Shown here: one piece after another, positions 52,998 to 61,507 of the stretch
Numbering within the stretch: position 1 is the stretch's first letter
How the letters are laid out: each line of letters starts with the position of its first letter
Source of the DNA: Aureimonas sp. Leaf427
GTDB taxonomy: Bacteria; Pseudomonadota; Alphaproteobacteria; Rhizobiales; Rhizobiaceae
Reading direction: 5' to 3'
NCBI RefSeq assembly: GCF_001425485.1
Contig: NZ_LMQW01000001.1
Coordinates: 568,150-632,149, forward strand
DNA: 64,000 nucleotides
Notes under the pieces: generated by a model
The model's database searches: none
What the model saw: the letters and a program-made list of their open reading frames with translations, nothing else
Told to the model about the DNA's origin: nothing
Program-made: the position numbers and the translations under genes

Positions 52998-53963
52998 ATG
53001 ATTCGACGCCGCACGTTGCTCGGGGCCCTCGGCTGGCCGCTCGTCTCGGCCTTTGCCGCCAAGGCCGGGGCGTCGGAGAGCGGCGCCCCTGCCTCCCCGC
53101 CCTTTCCGGCCCCGACCTTCCAGGAAGTGGCGGAGGGCGTCCATGTCCGCGGCGGGCCGATCGAGGAGATGACGCCGGCAAACGGCGGCGAGATCGCCAA
53201 CCTCTCCTTCGTGATCGGGCGGGAGGCGGTCGCGGCGATCGATTCCGGCGGCAGCCCCGCCGACGGCGCCGCGATGATCGCTGCGATCCGCAAGGTCACG
53301 GACCGGCCGATCCGCCATCTCTTGGCGACCCACATGCATCCCGACCACATTTTCGGCAACCAGGCCTTCAAGGCGATCGGCGCGGAGATCATCGGCCACC
53401 GCAACCTCCCCGCCGCCCTCGCCGCACGCCGCGAGAGCTATCTCCTTTCGATGCGCGAGGAGATCGGCGCCGAGGCGATGGAGGGGCTCGTCGTCACCTT
53501 GCCCGACACGGTGGTCGAGGACACCCGCATCCTCGATCTCGGAGGGCGGCACCTCACGCTGAAGGCCTGGGGCACCGCGCACACCGACAACGACCTCACC
53601 GCCTTCGACGAGGCGAGCGGCCTTCTCTTTGCGGGCGACCTCGTCTTCATGGAGCACCTGCCGGTGATCGACGGCAGCCTGAAGGGCTGGCTGGCGCAGA
53701 CGCCGGACCTCCAGGCCTTGCCGGCACGCGCGGTGGTGCCCGGCCACGGCCCCGCCACCGCGCCCTGGCCGGCGGCGATCGGCGCGCAGACCGCCTATCT
53801 GGAAGCGCTCGCCGCCGACATCCGCGCCGCCCTCGCCAAGGGCCGCACGCTCGGCGAGACCGCCGAGACCGCCGGGCGCGCGGAGGCTGCGCATTGGAAG
53901 CTCGCCGAAGCCTATGCGAGCCGCAACGCGACGGCCGCCTTCGCCGAGCTCGAATGGGAATGA
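52998..53963 (+). CDS. quinoprotein relay system zinc metallohydrolase
   Basis: A 321-residue metallo-beta-lactamase-fold protein exported by a probable Tat-like signal (MIRRRTLLGALGWPLVSAFAA). The HxHxDH motif is H112-M-H114-P-D116-H117; AWGTAHTDNDLTAFDEASGLLFAGDLVF and VVPGHGP give the other metal ligands. It belongs to the metallohydrolase family paired with SoxYZ-like carriers in quinoprotein gene sets (subtype 1 or 2 unresolved). The substrate is unknown. Confidence 0.88.
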   Translation: MIRRRTLLGALGWPLVSAFAAKAGASESGAPASPPFPAPTFQEVAEGVHVRGGPIEEMTPANGGEIANLSFVIGREAVAAIDSGGSPADGAAMIAAIRKVTDRPIRHLLATHMHPDHIFGNQAFKAIGAEIIGHRNLPAALAARRESYLLSMREEIGAEAMEGLVVTLPDTVVEDTRILDLGGRHLTLKAWGTAHTDNDLTAFDEASGLLFAGDLVFMEHLPVIDGSLKGWLAQTPDLQALPARAVVPGHGPATAPWPAAIGAQTAYLEALAADIRAALAKGRTLGETAETAGRAEAAHWKLAEAYASRNATAAFAELEWE

Positions 53964-54072
53964 AGCAATAGCTCCGCGCCGCCGGAGTTGATCGCGGGCG
54001 ATCTTGCGGTGGACCGGCAACGGCCCCACACTTCCATTCATAGGGCACCAAGACCCGATCGGGAGAAGAGCC

Positions 54073-54942
54073 ATGCACGCCATGCGATGGGAAGCCCTCG
54101 GCCGCCCTGGCCTCGGCCGGCGAAGCCTTGCAGCCGCGCTCGCCGCGACCGTCCTCTGCGCCCCGCTCCTCGCCGGGCCGGCATCGGCGGCCTCGCAGAC
54201 GCCCGAACAGGCGGCGGCCGCTGCCGAGTCCGCCTGGCCCGGTCTCGTGACCGACGTGTTCGACGACCGGCCGATGCAGGACGGCGCCGGCATCGTCACG
54301 CTGGAGGCGCCCAAGCGCGCGAGCGACCCGGCCGTCGTGCCCGTGAAGCTGACGCTCGACCCCGCCCGCAAGATCCGCAAGGTGACGCTCGTCATCGACG
54401 AGAATCCCTCGCCGGTCGCCGCCGTCTTCACCATCGGCGAGACGTCCGGCCTCACCGAGATCGAGACGCGCGTCCGCGTCAACGCCTATACCGACATCCA
54501 CGCCGTGGCCGAGGCCGAGGACGGCACGCTCTACATGGTGAAGCAGTTCGTGAAGGCGGCCGGCGGCTGCGCGGCACCGGCCGGAAAGGACGCCGCGGCC
54601 GCCGCGAAATCCATGGGCGAGATGCGCCTGAAGCGCTTCGGCGCGGAGGAAGGCACGAACGGCGCCCGCGACGTCGCCCAGCTGATGATCCGCCACCCGA
54701 ACAATTCCGGGCTGCAGAAGGATCAGGTGACGCTTCTCTACATCCCCGCCCATTTCATCTCGGACCTGACGGTGCGCCGGGGCGAGGATCTCGTCTTCAC
54801 CATGTCCGGCGGCATCTCGATCTCGGAAGACCCGAACTTCCGCTTCGACTACGATCCGAAGGGCGCCATGCCCTTCACCGCCAAGGCCGTGGACACCGAG
54901 GGCAAGGTCTTCGAGAAGACCTTCGCGGCCGGCGACAGCTGA
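54073..54942 (+). CDS. quinoprotein dehydrogenase-associated SoxYZ-like carrier
   Basis: A 289-residue exported protein (signal through about residue 41), a fusion of SoxY-like and SoxZ-like domains. The junction holds C166 in KAAGGCAAPAG, the swinging-arm cysteine that in SoxY carries sulfur intermediates. MIRHPNNSGLQKDQVTLLYIPAHFI is the SoxZ part. It may carry a covalent intermediate during methanol or formaldehyde chemistry and be the substrate of the upstream hydrolase. Confidence 0.9.
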   Translation: MHAMRWEALGRPGLGRRSLAAALAATVLCAPLLAGPASAASQTPEQAAAAAESAWPGLVTDVFDDRPMQDGAGIVTLEAPKRASDPAVVPVKLTLDPARKIRKVTLVIDENPSPVAAVFTIGETSGLTEIETRVRVNAYTDIHAVAEAEDGTLYMVKQFVKAAGGCAAPAGKDAAAAAKSMGEMRLKRFGAEEGTNGARDVAQLMIRHPNNSGLQKDQVTLLYIPAHFISDLTVRRGEDLVFTMSGGISISEDPNFRFDYDPKGAMPFTAKAVDTEGKVFEKTFAAGDS

Positions 54943-54976
54943 TCGCGGCCGGCGGAAAAGGCGCGCCTGACCATCG

Positions 54977-55336
54977 CTACTCGAAGCAGCGGATCTCCGC
55001 CTCCGCCTGGGCGCGGCGAAGGTCGCCGATGGCGTTCTTGGATTCGACGCCGGTCTTGAAGAGCGTGCCCTTCTCGCCGGAGACCTGCCCCATCGAGAGG
55101 AAGGTCGAGGCCTCGACATAGCGCTCGTGAGGAACGATGGAGGCGACGACGTCGAAGGAGCAGGAGCAGCGCTCCAGCGACTGCGCCGTGTTGCCGTTGG
55201 CCTGCATGCAGCCGAAGACGTAGTCGGCGATCGCGGTCGTCGGATAGTCGTTCGGGGCCGTCGCCGCGTTTTGGGCGAGCGCCGGCCCGGCAACCAGAAG
55301 CGAAAGCCCGGCAAGGGCGGCGAGAAGTCTCGTCAT
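54977..55336 (-). CDS. small secreted Cys-containing protein
   Basis: A 119-residue exported protein (signal MTRLLAALAGLSLLVAGPALA) with cysteines in VFGCMQANGNTAQSLERCSCSFDVV and at the C-terminal IRCFE. Similar small proteins recur near xoxF-type clusters. The cysteines and a Gln/Asn-containing helix suggest a helical disulfide-linked fold. No function assigned. Convergent with the SoxYZ-like gene. Confidence 0.7.
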   Translation of the reverse strand: MTRLLAALAGLSLLVAGPALAQNAATAPNDYPTTAIADYVFGCMQANGNTAQSLERCSCSFDVVASIVPHERYVEASTFLSMGQVSGEKGTLFKTGVESKNAIGDLRRAQAEAEIRCFE

Positions 55337-55400
55337 GACGTCCTCCCAGACGTTCGAAGGCGGCGGGGTTCCGTTCGAACCGCGCCCTTCGTCTTGATGT

Positions 55401-56381
55401 TCAGGGCCGGGCGGCGATGAAGCGGCCGAAGGCGCGCGGGCCGTCGCCGACCTCCACCGTGCCGACCACCTCCAGCGTCGTCGCATCGATCTTGGTCAGG
55501 ATGTTGTCGAACCAGCTCGCCACGTAGACGAAGGCCTCGCCCGCCCCCGCCTCGATGCCCTCGGGATACTCCCCGACGGGGATGGCGGCGAGCTTCTCCC
55601 GCGTCGCGGCGTCGAAGACGCTGACCGTCCCGCCATACTGGTCGGTCACGAAGACGCGCCCCTTGGCCTCGACGCTGACATAGGGCCGCTGCCCGACCGG
55701 CACGCTGGCGACCACCGTTCCGGCCTTCCAGTCGACGACGCTGACCGAGTCCGAGCCGACATTGGCGGCATAGACGCGGGCGCCGTCCGGCGAGAAGGAG
55801 ACGCCGAAGGGCCGCGCGCCCACCTTGATCGTGCGAAGCACGGAAAGGCTCGTCGCGTCGATCACCGAGATCTGGTCGGAATCGCGGTCGGCGGTGACGA
55901 CGATCGCCCCGTCCGGCGAGACCGCGACGCCGGAAGGCGACTGGCCGACATCGACGCGGCTCAGGATCGTTCCGGCCTCCGGATCGATGACGAAGAGCTG
56001 GTGTTCGAACCAGTCCGCGACATAGACCGGCGCGCCCGACGGGTGGACGGCGATGCCAAGCGGCCCGCCGGAGAGGGCAATGCGCTTCAGCACGGTCCGC
56101 GAGCCCGTGTCGATCACAGCCATGGACTTGGCCTCCGGGCTCGTCACGTAGGCCCGGTCGCCCGAAGGCGGCACGGCGACGCCCGCCGGCTTGCCGCCGA
56201 TCGGGATCGTCGCCTCGACCGCCATGGTCTCGAGATCGACGATCGAGAGATCGTCGCTCGACTGGTTGGTGACGAAGGCGACGTCCCGCGCGGCCGCGCC
56301 TGCGACGCCGAGGAGAAGCGCCGCGAGGACGGCGACGAACCGCCCCCCGCGCGAGCGCCACCCGCGCGCGGAAGCGCGCAT
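55401..56381 (-). CDS. YVTN beta-propeller protein (second copy)
   Basis: A 326-residue exported protein with repeated YVTN blades (VAFVTNQSSDDLSIVDLETM, RAYVTSPEAKSMAVID, RVYAANVGSDSVSVVD). It resembles the copy at 37398 in length but not closely in sequence. It lies in the xox-associated region, with its start sharing one base with the SRPBCC gene stop. Probably a periplasmic partner of the quinoprotein system. Confidence 0.86.
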   Translation of the reverse strand: MRASARGWRSRGGRFVAVLAALLLGVAGAAARDVAFVTNQSSDDLSIVDLETMAVEATIPIGGKPAGVAVPPSGDRAYVTSPEAKSMAVIDTGSRTVLKRIALSGGPLGIAVHPSGAPVYVADWFEHQLFVIDPEAGTILSRVDVGQSPSGVAVSPDGAIVVTADRDSDQISVIDATSLSVLRTIKVGARPFGVSFSPDGARVYAANVGSDSVSVVDWKAGTVVASVPVGQRPYVSVEAKGRVFVTDQYGGTVSVFDAATREKLAAIPVGEYPEGIEAGAGEAFVYVASWFDNILTKIDATTLEVVGTVEVGDGPRAFGRFIAARP

Positions 56382-56929
56382 CAGCCGCCCGCTTCCACCG
56401 AGGCTTTCAGCGCGTTGAGGCCGGCCAGCGTGAAGTCGGTCACGGCCTTGATGGCGGCCGCCTCGTTCAGCTCCGGCGGCGGATCGTTGTTGGGATAGCC
56501 GCGATAGAAGGCGCTGCGCCATTCCACGACCGAGGTCTCCGGCGTCGCGCCCGGCTTCACGGTGATCGTGTCGGAATAGTTGTTCACCGGCATGACCTTC
56601 ACGTCGACATGCGGCAGCAGCGTCGCGATGGTCATCTTGGCGTCGTCGTATTTGTAGAGCTCCTGCGTCAGCTCGCCGCCCGACTTCAGCACCACGAGTC
56701 GCGTCGTCTTCACGACATTGCCGGGCGCCGAGTTCGTCGAGGCGACGTCGGGATGCCACGACATGTCGCCGAACTCCTTGATCTTCGCCCAGACCTTGGC
56801 CGGCGGCGCAGCGATCTCGACGCTCTCGGTCACCTTCTGCCGGGTCGGGCCGTGCGCGAGCGCGCCGGTGGGCCAAAGCAGCGGCGCGAGCAGAAGCGCC
56901 ATCAGAACGCTGAACAGACGTCGTGTCAC
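56381..56929 (-). CDS. MxaD-like SRPBCC periplasmic protein
   Basis: A 182-residue exported protein with signal MTRRLFSVLMALLLAPLLWPTGALA and an SRPBCC (START-like) domain: VTESVEIAAPPAKVWAKIKEFGDMSWHPDV. MxaD in methanol-oxidation operons belongs to this family and helps electron transfer from methanol dehydrogenase to cytochrome. The stop overlaps the following beta-propeller start (TGATG). Confidence 0.86.
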   Translation of the reverse strand: MTRRLFSVLMALLLAPLLWPTGALAHGPTRQKVTESVEIAAPPAKVWAKIKEFGDMSWHPDVASTNSAPGNVVKTTRLVVLKSGGELTQELYKYDDAKMTIATLLPHVDVKVMPVNNYSDTITVKPGATPETSVVEWRSAFYRGYPNNDPPPELNEAAAIKAVTDFTLAGLNALKASVEAGG

Positions 56930-57040
56930 GACGGTCCTCCCATGTCATTTCGATTTCGGCGCCCGCCGGGAGACTAGCCGAACGAACCAGGAGGGAAAGC
57001 CGCATTCGGCCCGCCTCACCGAAAAATCAGCCGGGCGGGA

Positions 57041-59119
57041 TCAGAACAGCCCGGTGAAGCTGCCCTCCTCCTCCACGAGACGCTCCAGAAGCGGCGCCGG
57101 GCGGAAGGCCTCGCCGAGACGTTCCTCGTAGCGTCGAAGCGTCTCCAGAATGTCGCGCAGCCCGTGGGCGTCGGCCCAGAACATCGGCCCGCCCATGGTC
57201 GGCGGCCAGCCGTAGCCGTTGACCCAGACGACGTCGATGTCGGAAGCGCGCGACGCGACGCGCTCCTCGATGATCTTGGCGCCCTCGTTGATCATCGGAT
57301 AGAGGCAGCGCTCCAGGATCTCGCGATCGGTGATCGACCGGCGCTCGAGGCCGGCCTCCTCCGACATGGCCGCGATCAGCTCTTCCACCACGGGCGAGGC
57401 GCGGCCGCGGCGCTCGTCGTCGTAGTCGTAGAACCCCGCCTTGCTCTTCTGGCCGCGCCGCCCGACCTCGCAGAGCCGCGCGCGCAGCGTCCGGCCCTTG
57501 GAGGTCTCGCGGCTCCAGCCGAGATCGAGCCCGGCGAGGTCGGCGATCTGGAACGGGCCCATGGGCAGGCCGAAGCCGGTGAAGACGCGGTCGACGTCCC
57601 AGGGCATGGCGCCTTCGAGGATGAGCCGGTCCGCCTCCACCCGGCGCGCCCGCAGCATGCGGTTGCCGACGAACCCGTCGGAGGCGCCGACGGAGACGGC
57701 GACCTTGCCGAGCGTGCGCGCCAGCGCCATCGCGGTGGCGAGGACGTCCGGCGCCGTCGTCCTGGCGCTCACGACCTCGACGAGCTTCATCACCGGCACG
57801 GGCGTGAAGAAATGGAGCCCGACGACGCGCTCGGGCAGGCGGCTCGCCGCCGCGATCTGGTTCACGTCGAGATAGGACGTGTTGGTGGCCAGGATCGTAT
57901 CCGGCCGCACGATCGCGTCGAGCTTGGCGAAGACCTCGCGCTTCACCGCCATCGTCTCGAACACCGCCTCGATCACGAGATCGCAGTCGGCAAGATCGGC
58001 GAGAGCGAGCGAGGGCGTCAGCCGCGCCATGCGCTGGCCCACCTCTTCCGGGCGCAGCTTGCCCTTGGCGGCGGAGGCCTCCAGCCCCGCGCGCAGCGTC
58101 GAGACGCCGCGGTCGAGCGCCTCGCGGCCGGTCTCGACGAGGGTGACGGGAAGCCCGGCGGCGAGAAAGGCCGTGGCGAGGCCGCCGCCCATCGTGCCTG
58201 CGCCGACGACGCCGATCCGGGCGATCCTGCGGGGGCGCGTGCCCGGCGGCAGGCCCGGCAGCTTGGCGGCGGCGCGCGTGGCGGCGAAGAGATAGCGCTG
58301 CGCCTTGGACTGCGGCCCCGCCAGAAGCTCGCCGAAGATCTGCCGCTCGCGGGCGAGCCCCTCCTCGAAGGGCATCTGCGTCGCGGCATAGACGGCGTTG
58401 ATCGCGCCGCGCGCGGCGTCGTTGCCCTTCAGGATTCGCGCGTGGCGCGCCTTCACCGCGTCGAAGACGGCGCCGTTGCCGCCGGGCGCCTGCAGCTTCT
58501 CGGTCTCGTCGCGGATGCGCCGGAGCGGGCGCCCCTCCTCGAGGAAGCGCCGGGCGAAGGCGATGGCGGCGGGCGTAAGCGCCCCGTGCGCGATCTCGTC
58601 GATCGCCCCCAGCGCCTTGGCGCGGGCCGCCCCCATGGGCTCGCCGGAAAGGATCATGTCCAGCGCGTGGGAAAGGCCGAGAAGGCGCGGCAGCCGCTGC
58701 GTGCCGCCCGCGCCCGGAACGAGGCCGAGCCGGATCTCGGGCAGTCCGAGCAGCGTCGAGGGCATGGCGATGCGGGCATGGGCCGACAGCGCCAGCTCGA
58801 ACCCGCCGCCGAGCACCGTTCCGTGCAGCGCGGCGATCACCGGTTTCTCCGCGCCCTCGATCAGGGCGTTCAGCGCCTCCAGCGGCGGTCCCTCGGGAGG
58901 CCGGCCGAACTCGCGGATATCGGCGCCGGAAATGAAGGTCCGGCCCTCGCAGAGGATCACGACGGCATCGACGGCATCGTCGGACAGGGCGCGGCGCAGA
59001 CCCGCCTCGATGCCCTCGCGCAGGATCTTCGAGAGAACGTTGACGGGAGGATGGTCGAGGATCAGGACGGCGATCCCGTCATCCGTCTCCAGCCGCGCGA
59101 CCTCGTTGACGATCGTCAT
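57041..59119 (-). CDS. bifunctional enoyl-CoA hydratase/3-hydroxyacyl-CoA dehydrogenase (FadJ-like)
   Basis: A 692-residue fusion. Residues 1 to about 190 are the crotonase domain (GRTFISGADIREFG, HGTVLGGGFELALSAHARIA), and residues about 295-690 the 3-hydroxyacyl-CoA dehydrogenase (IGVVGAGTMGGGLATAFL, NTSYLDVNQIA, VGLHFFTPVPVMKLVEVV, VGNRML). It works in fatty-acid beta-oxidation or related CoA pathways. Start chosen at MTIVNEVARLE; the longer frame adds an Arg-rich non-family leader. No link to C1 genes is seen. Confidence 0.94.
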   Translation of the reverse strand: MTIVNEVARLETDDGIAVLILDHPPVNVLSKILREGIEAGLRRALSDDAVDAVVILCEGRTFISGADIREFGRPPEGPPLEALNALIEGAEKPVIAALHGTVLGGGFELALSAHARIAMPSTLLGLPEIRLGLVPGAGGTQRLPRLLGLSHALDMILSGEPMGAARAKALGAIDEIAHGALTPAAIAFARRFLEEGRPLRRIRDETEKLQAPGGNGAVFDAVKARHARILKGNDAARGAINAVYAATQMPFEEGLARERQIFGELLAGPQSKAQRYLFAATRAAAKLPGLPPGTRPRRIARIGVVGAGTMGGGLATAFLAAGLPVTLVETGREALDRGVSTLRAGLEASAAKGKLRPEEVGQRMARLTPSLALADLADCDLVIEAVFETMAVKREVFAKLDAIVRPDTILATNTSYLDVNQIAAASRLPERVVGLHFFTPVPVMKLVEVVSARTTAPDVLATAMALARTLGKVAVSVGASDGFVGNRMLRARRVEADRLILEGAMPWDVDRVFTGFGLPMGPFQIADLAGLDLGWSRETSKGRTLRARLCEVGRRGQKSKAGFYDYDDERRGRASPVVEELIAAMSEEAGLERRSITDREILERCLYPMINEGAKIIEERVASRASDIDVVWVNGYGWPPTMGGPMFWADAHGLRDILETLRRYEERLGEAFRPAPLLERLVEEEGSFTGLF

Positions 59120-59587
59120 GACGATGCCTTCCCCTATCAATCCGAACCGGCCGAACCGGCCGAACCGCCGGATTTCGCATCGAGAGGGGTGGCGATTTTC
59201 ACGCCCCAACGCAAGGGCTCCGGCGAGGTCCTGTGCCCTGGCTGGCGCCCTGGTGCGCGCCCGAGTTCAAGCCGGAATCCGGGCCGCTTCGTCGGCGATC
59301 GCGCCAGTAGAGAGGGAAGCAGAAGATACGTGCCGGGCTCGATCTGGGGCGTTAACCTTGCGGCAGACGGAGGCCGAAGACAGGATCAACTTACCGAGCC
59401 TGTCCTTCGATTCACCATTTCGACAGTTTGAGTCGAATTGTGGCCGTTTTGGAGTCCGGATTCGGAACGTCATGAGCTATTCTGAGATTGTCGCCCGGAA
59501 AGCTTTCGTTTCGGGTGCCGCCTGAAACCTGAGCTTTCGAAGAGGCTTCGGCTGCGATCGCGCAGCCCTTTTGGAGACCTGCAAGCC
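59120..59587. other. intergenic region with a terminator-like hairpin
   Basis: About 468 bp with no well-supported gene, AT-richer around 59380-59480. It contains the stem GGCTGCG/CGCAGCC at 59550-59567 followed by CTTTTGG, which resembles an intrinsic terminator on the plus strand. The fadJ-like promoter should lie near its left end. Confidence 0.4.
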
Positions 59588-59806
59588 ATGACGTGCTTCC
59601 CGGCCCACCGCCGAGACCTTGCCTGCCGGACGTGCAGCGACGATGAGGTTCTGATCGGGCCGGCTGTCGTCCTGCCCGACCTGCCCGAGCCCGGCCCCGT
59701 CGCGCGCGTGATCCTCGCGCTCTTCGAGGGCAGCTCCTTCGGGCTCGACGACGTGTTCGAAGACGAGGTCGAGATCATCGTCCCGGCGCCGCGCCGCCTG
59801 CACTGA
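59588..59806 (+). CDS. small hypothetical protein
   Basis: A possible 72-residue product MTCFPAHRRDLACRTCSDDEV... with acidic C-terminal half. No ribosome-binding site is obvious and no domain is recognised. The opposite strand also has an open frame here, so coding status is uncertain. Confidence 0.3.
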   Translation: MTCFPAHRRDLACRTCSDDEVLIGPAVVLPDLPEPGPVARVILALFEGSSFGLDDVFEDEVEIIVPAPRRLH

Positions 59807-59998
59807 GCCCACGCGCCGCCGGACGACCGGCGCCCCGTGTCACGCCTCGGCTCCGTCCCGCGTGCAGGCCTCGTTGCGCGCCTCGATGAACGAGTGCGAA
59901 GCACATCCTCGCCGTCGCCGACCGCTCTCCCCGCGACGAGCCGGCCTTGACCCGGCGCCCCCGGCGCGTCACCTCAGGCGCAAACGGGAGTGCGAGCG

Positions 59999-60247
59999 AT
60001 GCAGACGATCTTCGTGCAGTTCAAATGCCGGCCGGGCAAGGCCTATGCCGTGGCGGACGCGCTGGTCCAGGATGTCGAGGAGATCTCCGAGGTCTTCTCC
60101 ACCTCGGGCCATTACGACCTCATCGCCAAGTTCTATCTCGCCGACGACCGCGACCTCGGCCATTTCGTCACCGAACGCCTACAGACCCTCGACGGCGTCT
60201 CCGACACGTTCACGACGGTCGCGTTCAAGGCCTTCGGCGGGGTTTGA
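59999..60247 (+). CDS. stand-alone Lrp/AsnC ligand-binding (RAM) domain protein
   Basis: An 82-residue protein with the alpha-beta RAM fold of Lrp regulators: FVQFKCRPGKAYAVADALVQDVEEISEVFSTSGHYDLIAKFYLADDRDLGHFVTERLQTLDGV. No DNA-binding domain is attached. Such proteins oligomerise and bind amino acids, and may modulate an Lrp partner. The ATG follows GGGAGTGCGAGCG. Confidence 0.85.
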   Translation: MQTIFVQFKCRPGKAYAVADALVQDVEEISEVFSTSGHYDLIAKFYLADDRDLGHFVTERLQTLDGVSDTFTTVAFKAFGGV

Positions 60248-60334
60248 AGCATAGCATGCTCGGGTAAGGGCCGCGCGAGGCGACCCTCATGCGCATAGAA
60301 CATCCAAAACTTGGCCCCGCCGCCCCGCGATGAG

Positions 60335-60493
60335 CCTGATCTCCCTCCTTGCGGGGGAGATGCCGGCAGGCAGAGGGGGGTGCGCAGGGGAGCCGACGTC
60401 GAAGCAGCGCTTGAGGCGCGATCGAGAGGTCGGCGTGAGGCACCCCCCCTCTGCCCTGCCGGGCATCTCCCCCGCAAGGAGGGAGATCGGCAG
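60335..60493. repeat. palindromic intergenic element, copy 5 (inverted layout)
   Basis: Here the inner and outer halves are exchanged: TGATCTCCCTCC...GGGGGGTGC (60338-60383) and CACCCCCCCTC...GGAGGGAGATCGGCAG (60440-60493). Same core motifs as copies 3 and 4. It lies between the Lrp-domain gene and fpr. Confidence 0.82.
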
Positions 60494-60541
60494 CTTCGGA
60501 AGCGCCGCTCACCCTCATCGGCAGAGAACGTCTGTGCCGTC

Positions 60542-61360
60542 TCAGTCGACGAAAGCCCGCTCGACGACGAACGTGCCCGGCGTCGCGTTGGAGCCTTCGA
60601 CGAGGCCGAGCTTTTCGCAGAGCGCCTTGGTGTCCTTCAGCATGTCCATCGAGCCGCAGATCATGGCGCGGTCGGTCGCGGGGTCGAAGGGCGGCAGGCC
60701 GAGGTCGGTGAAGAGCTTGCCGGTCTCCACCAGCGTCGTAACGCGCTCGCCCTTGTGGTCGCCCTCGCGCGTCGCGGTGGAATGGAGCAGGAGCTTGTCG
60801 CCGACGAACTCGCTCATCAGCTCGTCCGCCTTGATCTCCGCCACGAGATCCTTGCCGTATTGCAGCTCGGCGATGGTGCGCGTCGTGTGCGTCAGGATGA
60901 CCGTCTCGAACTTCTCGTAGGTCTCGGGATCGCGGATCACGCTGGCGAAGGGCGCGATGCCCGTGCCGGTCGAGAAGAGATAGAGCCGCTTGCCGGGGAT
61001 CAGCGCGTCGTGGACGAGCGTTCCCGTCGACTTCTTGCGCATGAGCACGGTGTCGCCGACCGCGATCTTCTGGAGATGCTCGGTCAGCGGGCCGTCCTCG
61101 ACCTTGATCGAGAAGAACTCCAGCTCCTCGTCCCAGGCGGGGCTGGCGATGGAATAGGCGCGGAAGACCGGCTTTGCGGCATTGGGCAGGCCGATCATGA
61201 CGAACTCGCCGGAGCGGAACCGGAACCCGTCCGGCCGCGTCATGCGGAAGCGGAAGAGGCGGTCCGTGTAGTGCTGCACGGAGGTCACGGTCTGCGCATA
61301 GACCCCGGCCGGAATCGGAAACTCGGGGGCGGCGGTCGTCTGCAGGGCGTCTGCGGTCAT
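60542..61360 (-). CDS. fpr: ferredoxin/flavodoxin-NADP reductase
   Basis: A 272-residue FNR-family flavoenzyme. FRAYSIASPAWDEELEFFSIKVEDGPLT contains the FAD-binding RxYS motif, LFSTGTGIAPFASVIRDPE the NADP-binding GTGIAPF motif, and MICGSMDML the C-terminal nicotinamide region ending FVVERAFVD. It moves electrons between NADPH and ferredoxin or flavodoxin. Start at MTADALQ is preferred. Confidence 0.94.
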   Translation of the reverse strand: MTADALQTTAAPEFPIPAGVYAQTVTSVQHYTDRLFRFRMTRPDGFRFRSGEFVMIGLPNAAKPVFRAYSIASPAWDEELEFFSIKVEDGPLTEHLQKIAVGDTVLMRKKSTGTLVHDALIPGKRLYLFSTGTGIAPFASVIRDPETYEKFETVILTHTTRTIAELQYGKDLVAEIKADELMSEFVGDKLLLHSTATREGDHKGERVTTLVETGKLFTDLGLPPFDPATDRAMICGSMDMLKDTKALCEKLGLVEGSNATPGTFVVERAFVD

Positions 61361-61507
61361 CGAAGGCAGGCCTTCCGGTCTTGAAGGTTTCGGGGCCCGC
61401 GCGTCTGCGGGCATCGGGAGGCGCGGCAGACCCCCGAGGCAGGATGGAGGGGAGATATCACGTTCGGGTTTGCCGCAAAACGCGCCCGCCCGCCAGAAAC
61501 GCCATGC

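Noticed and set aside
57164..59431. A 755-residue plus-strand open frame opposite the FadJ-like gene
   Set aside because: Antisense shadow; Arg/Ala/Asp-rich with no recognisable domain.
59477..59812. A 111-residue minus-strand open frame over the small 59588 gene
   Set aside because: No motif or start signal; it also runs over a terminator-like hairpin.
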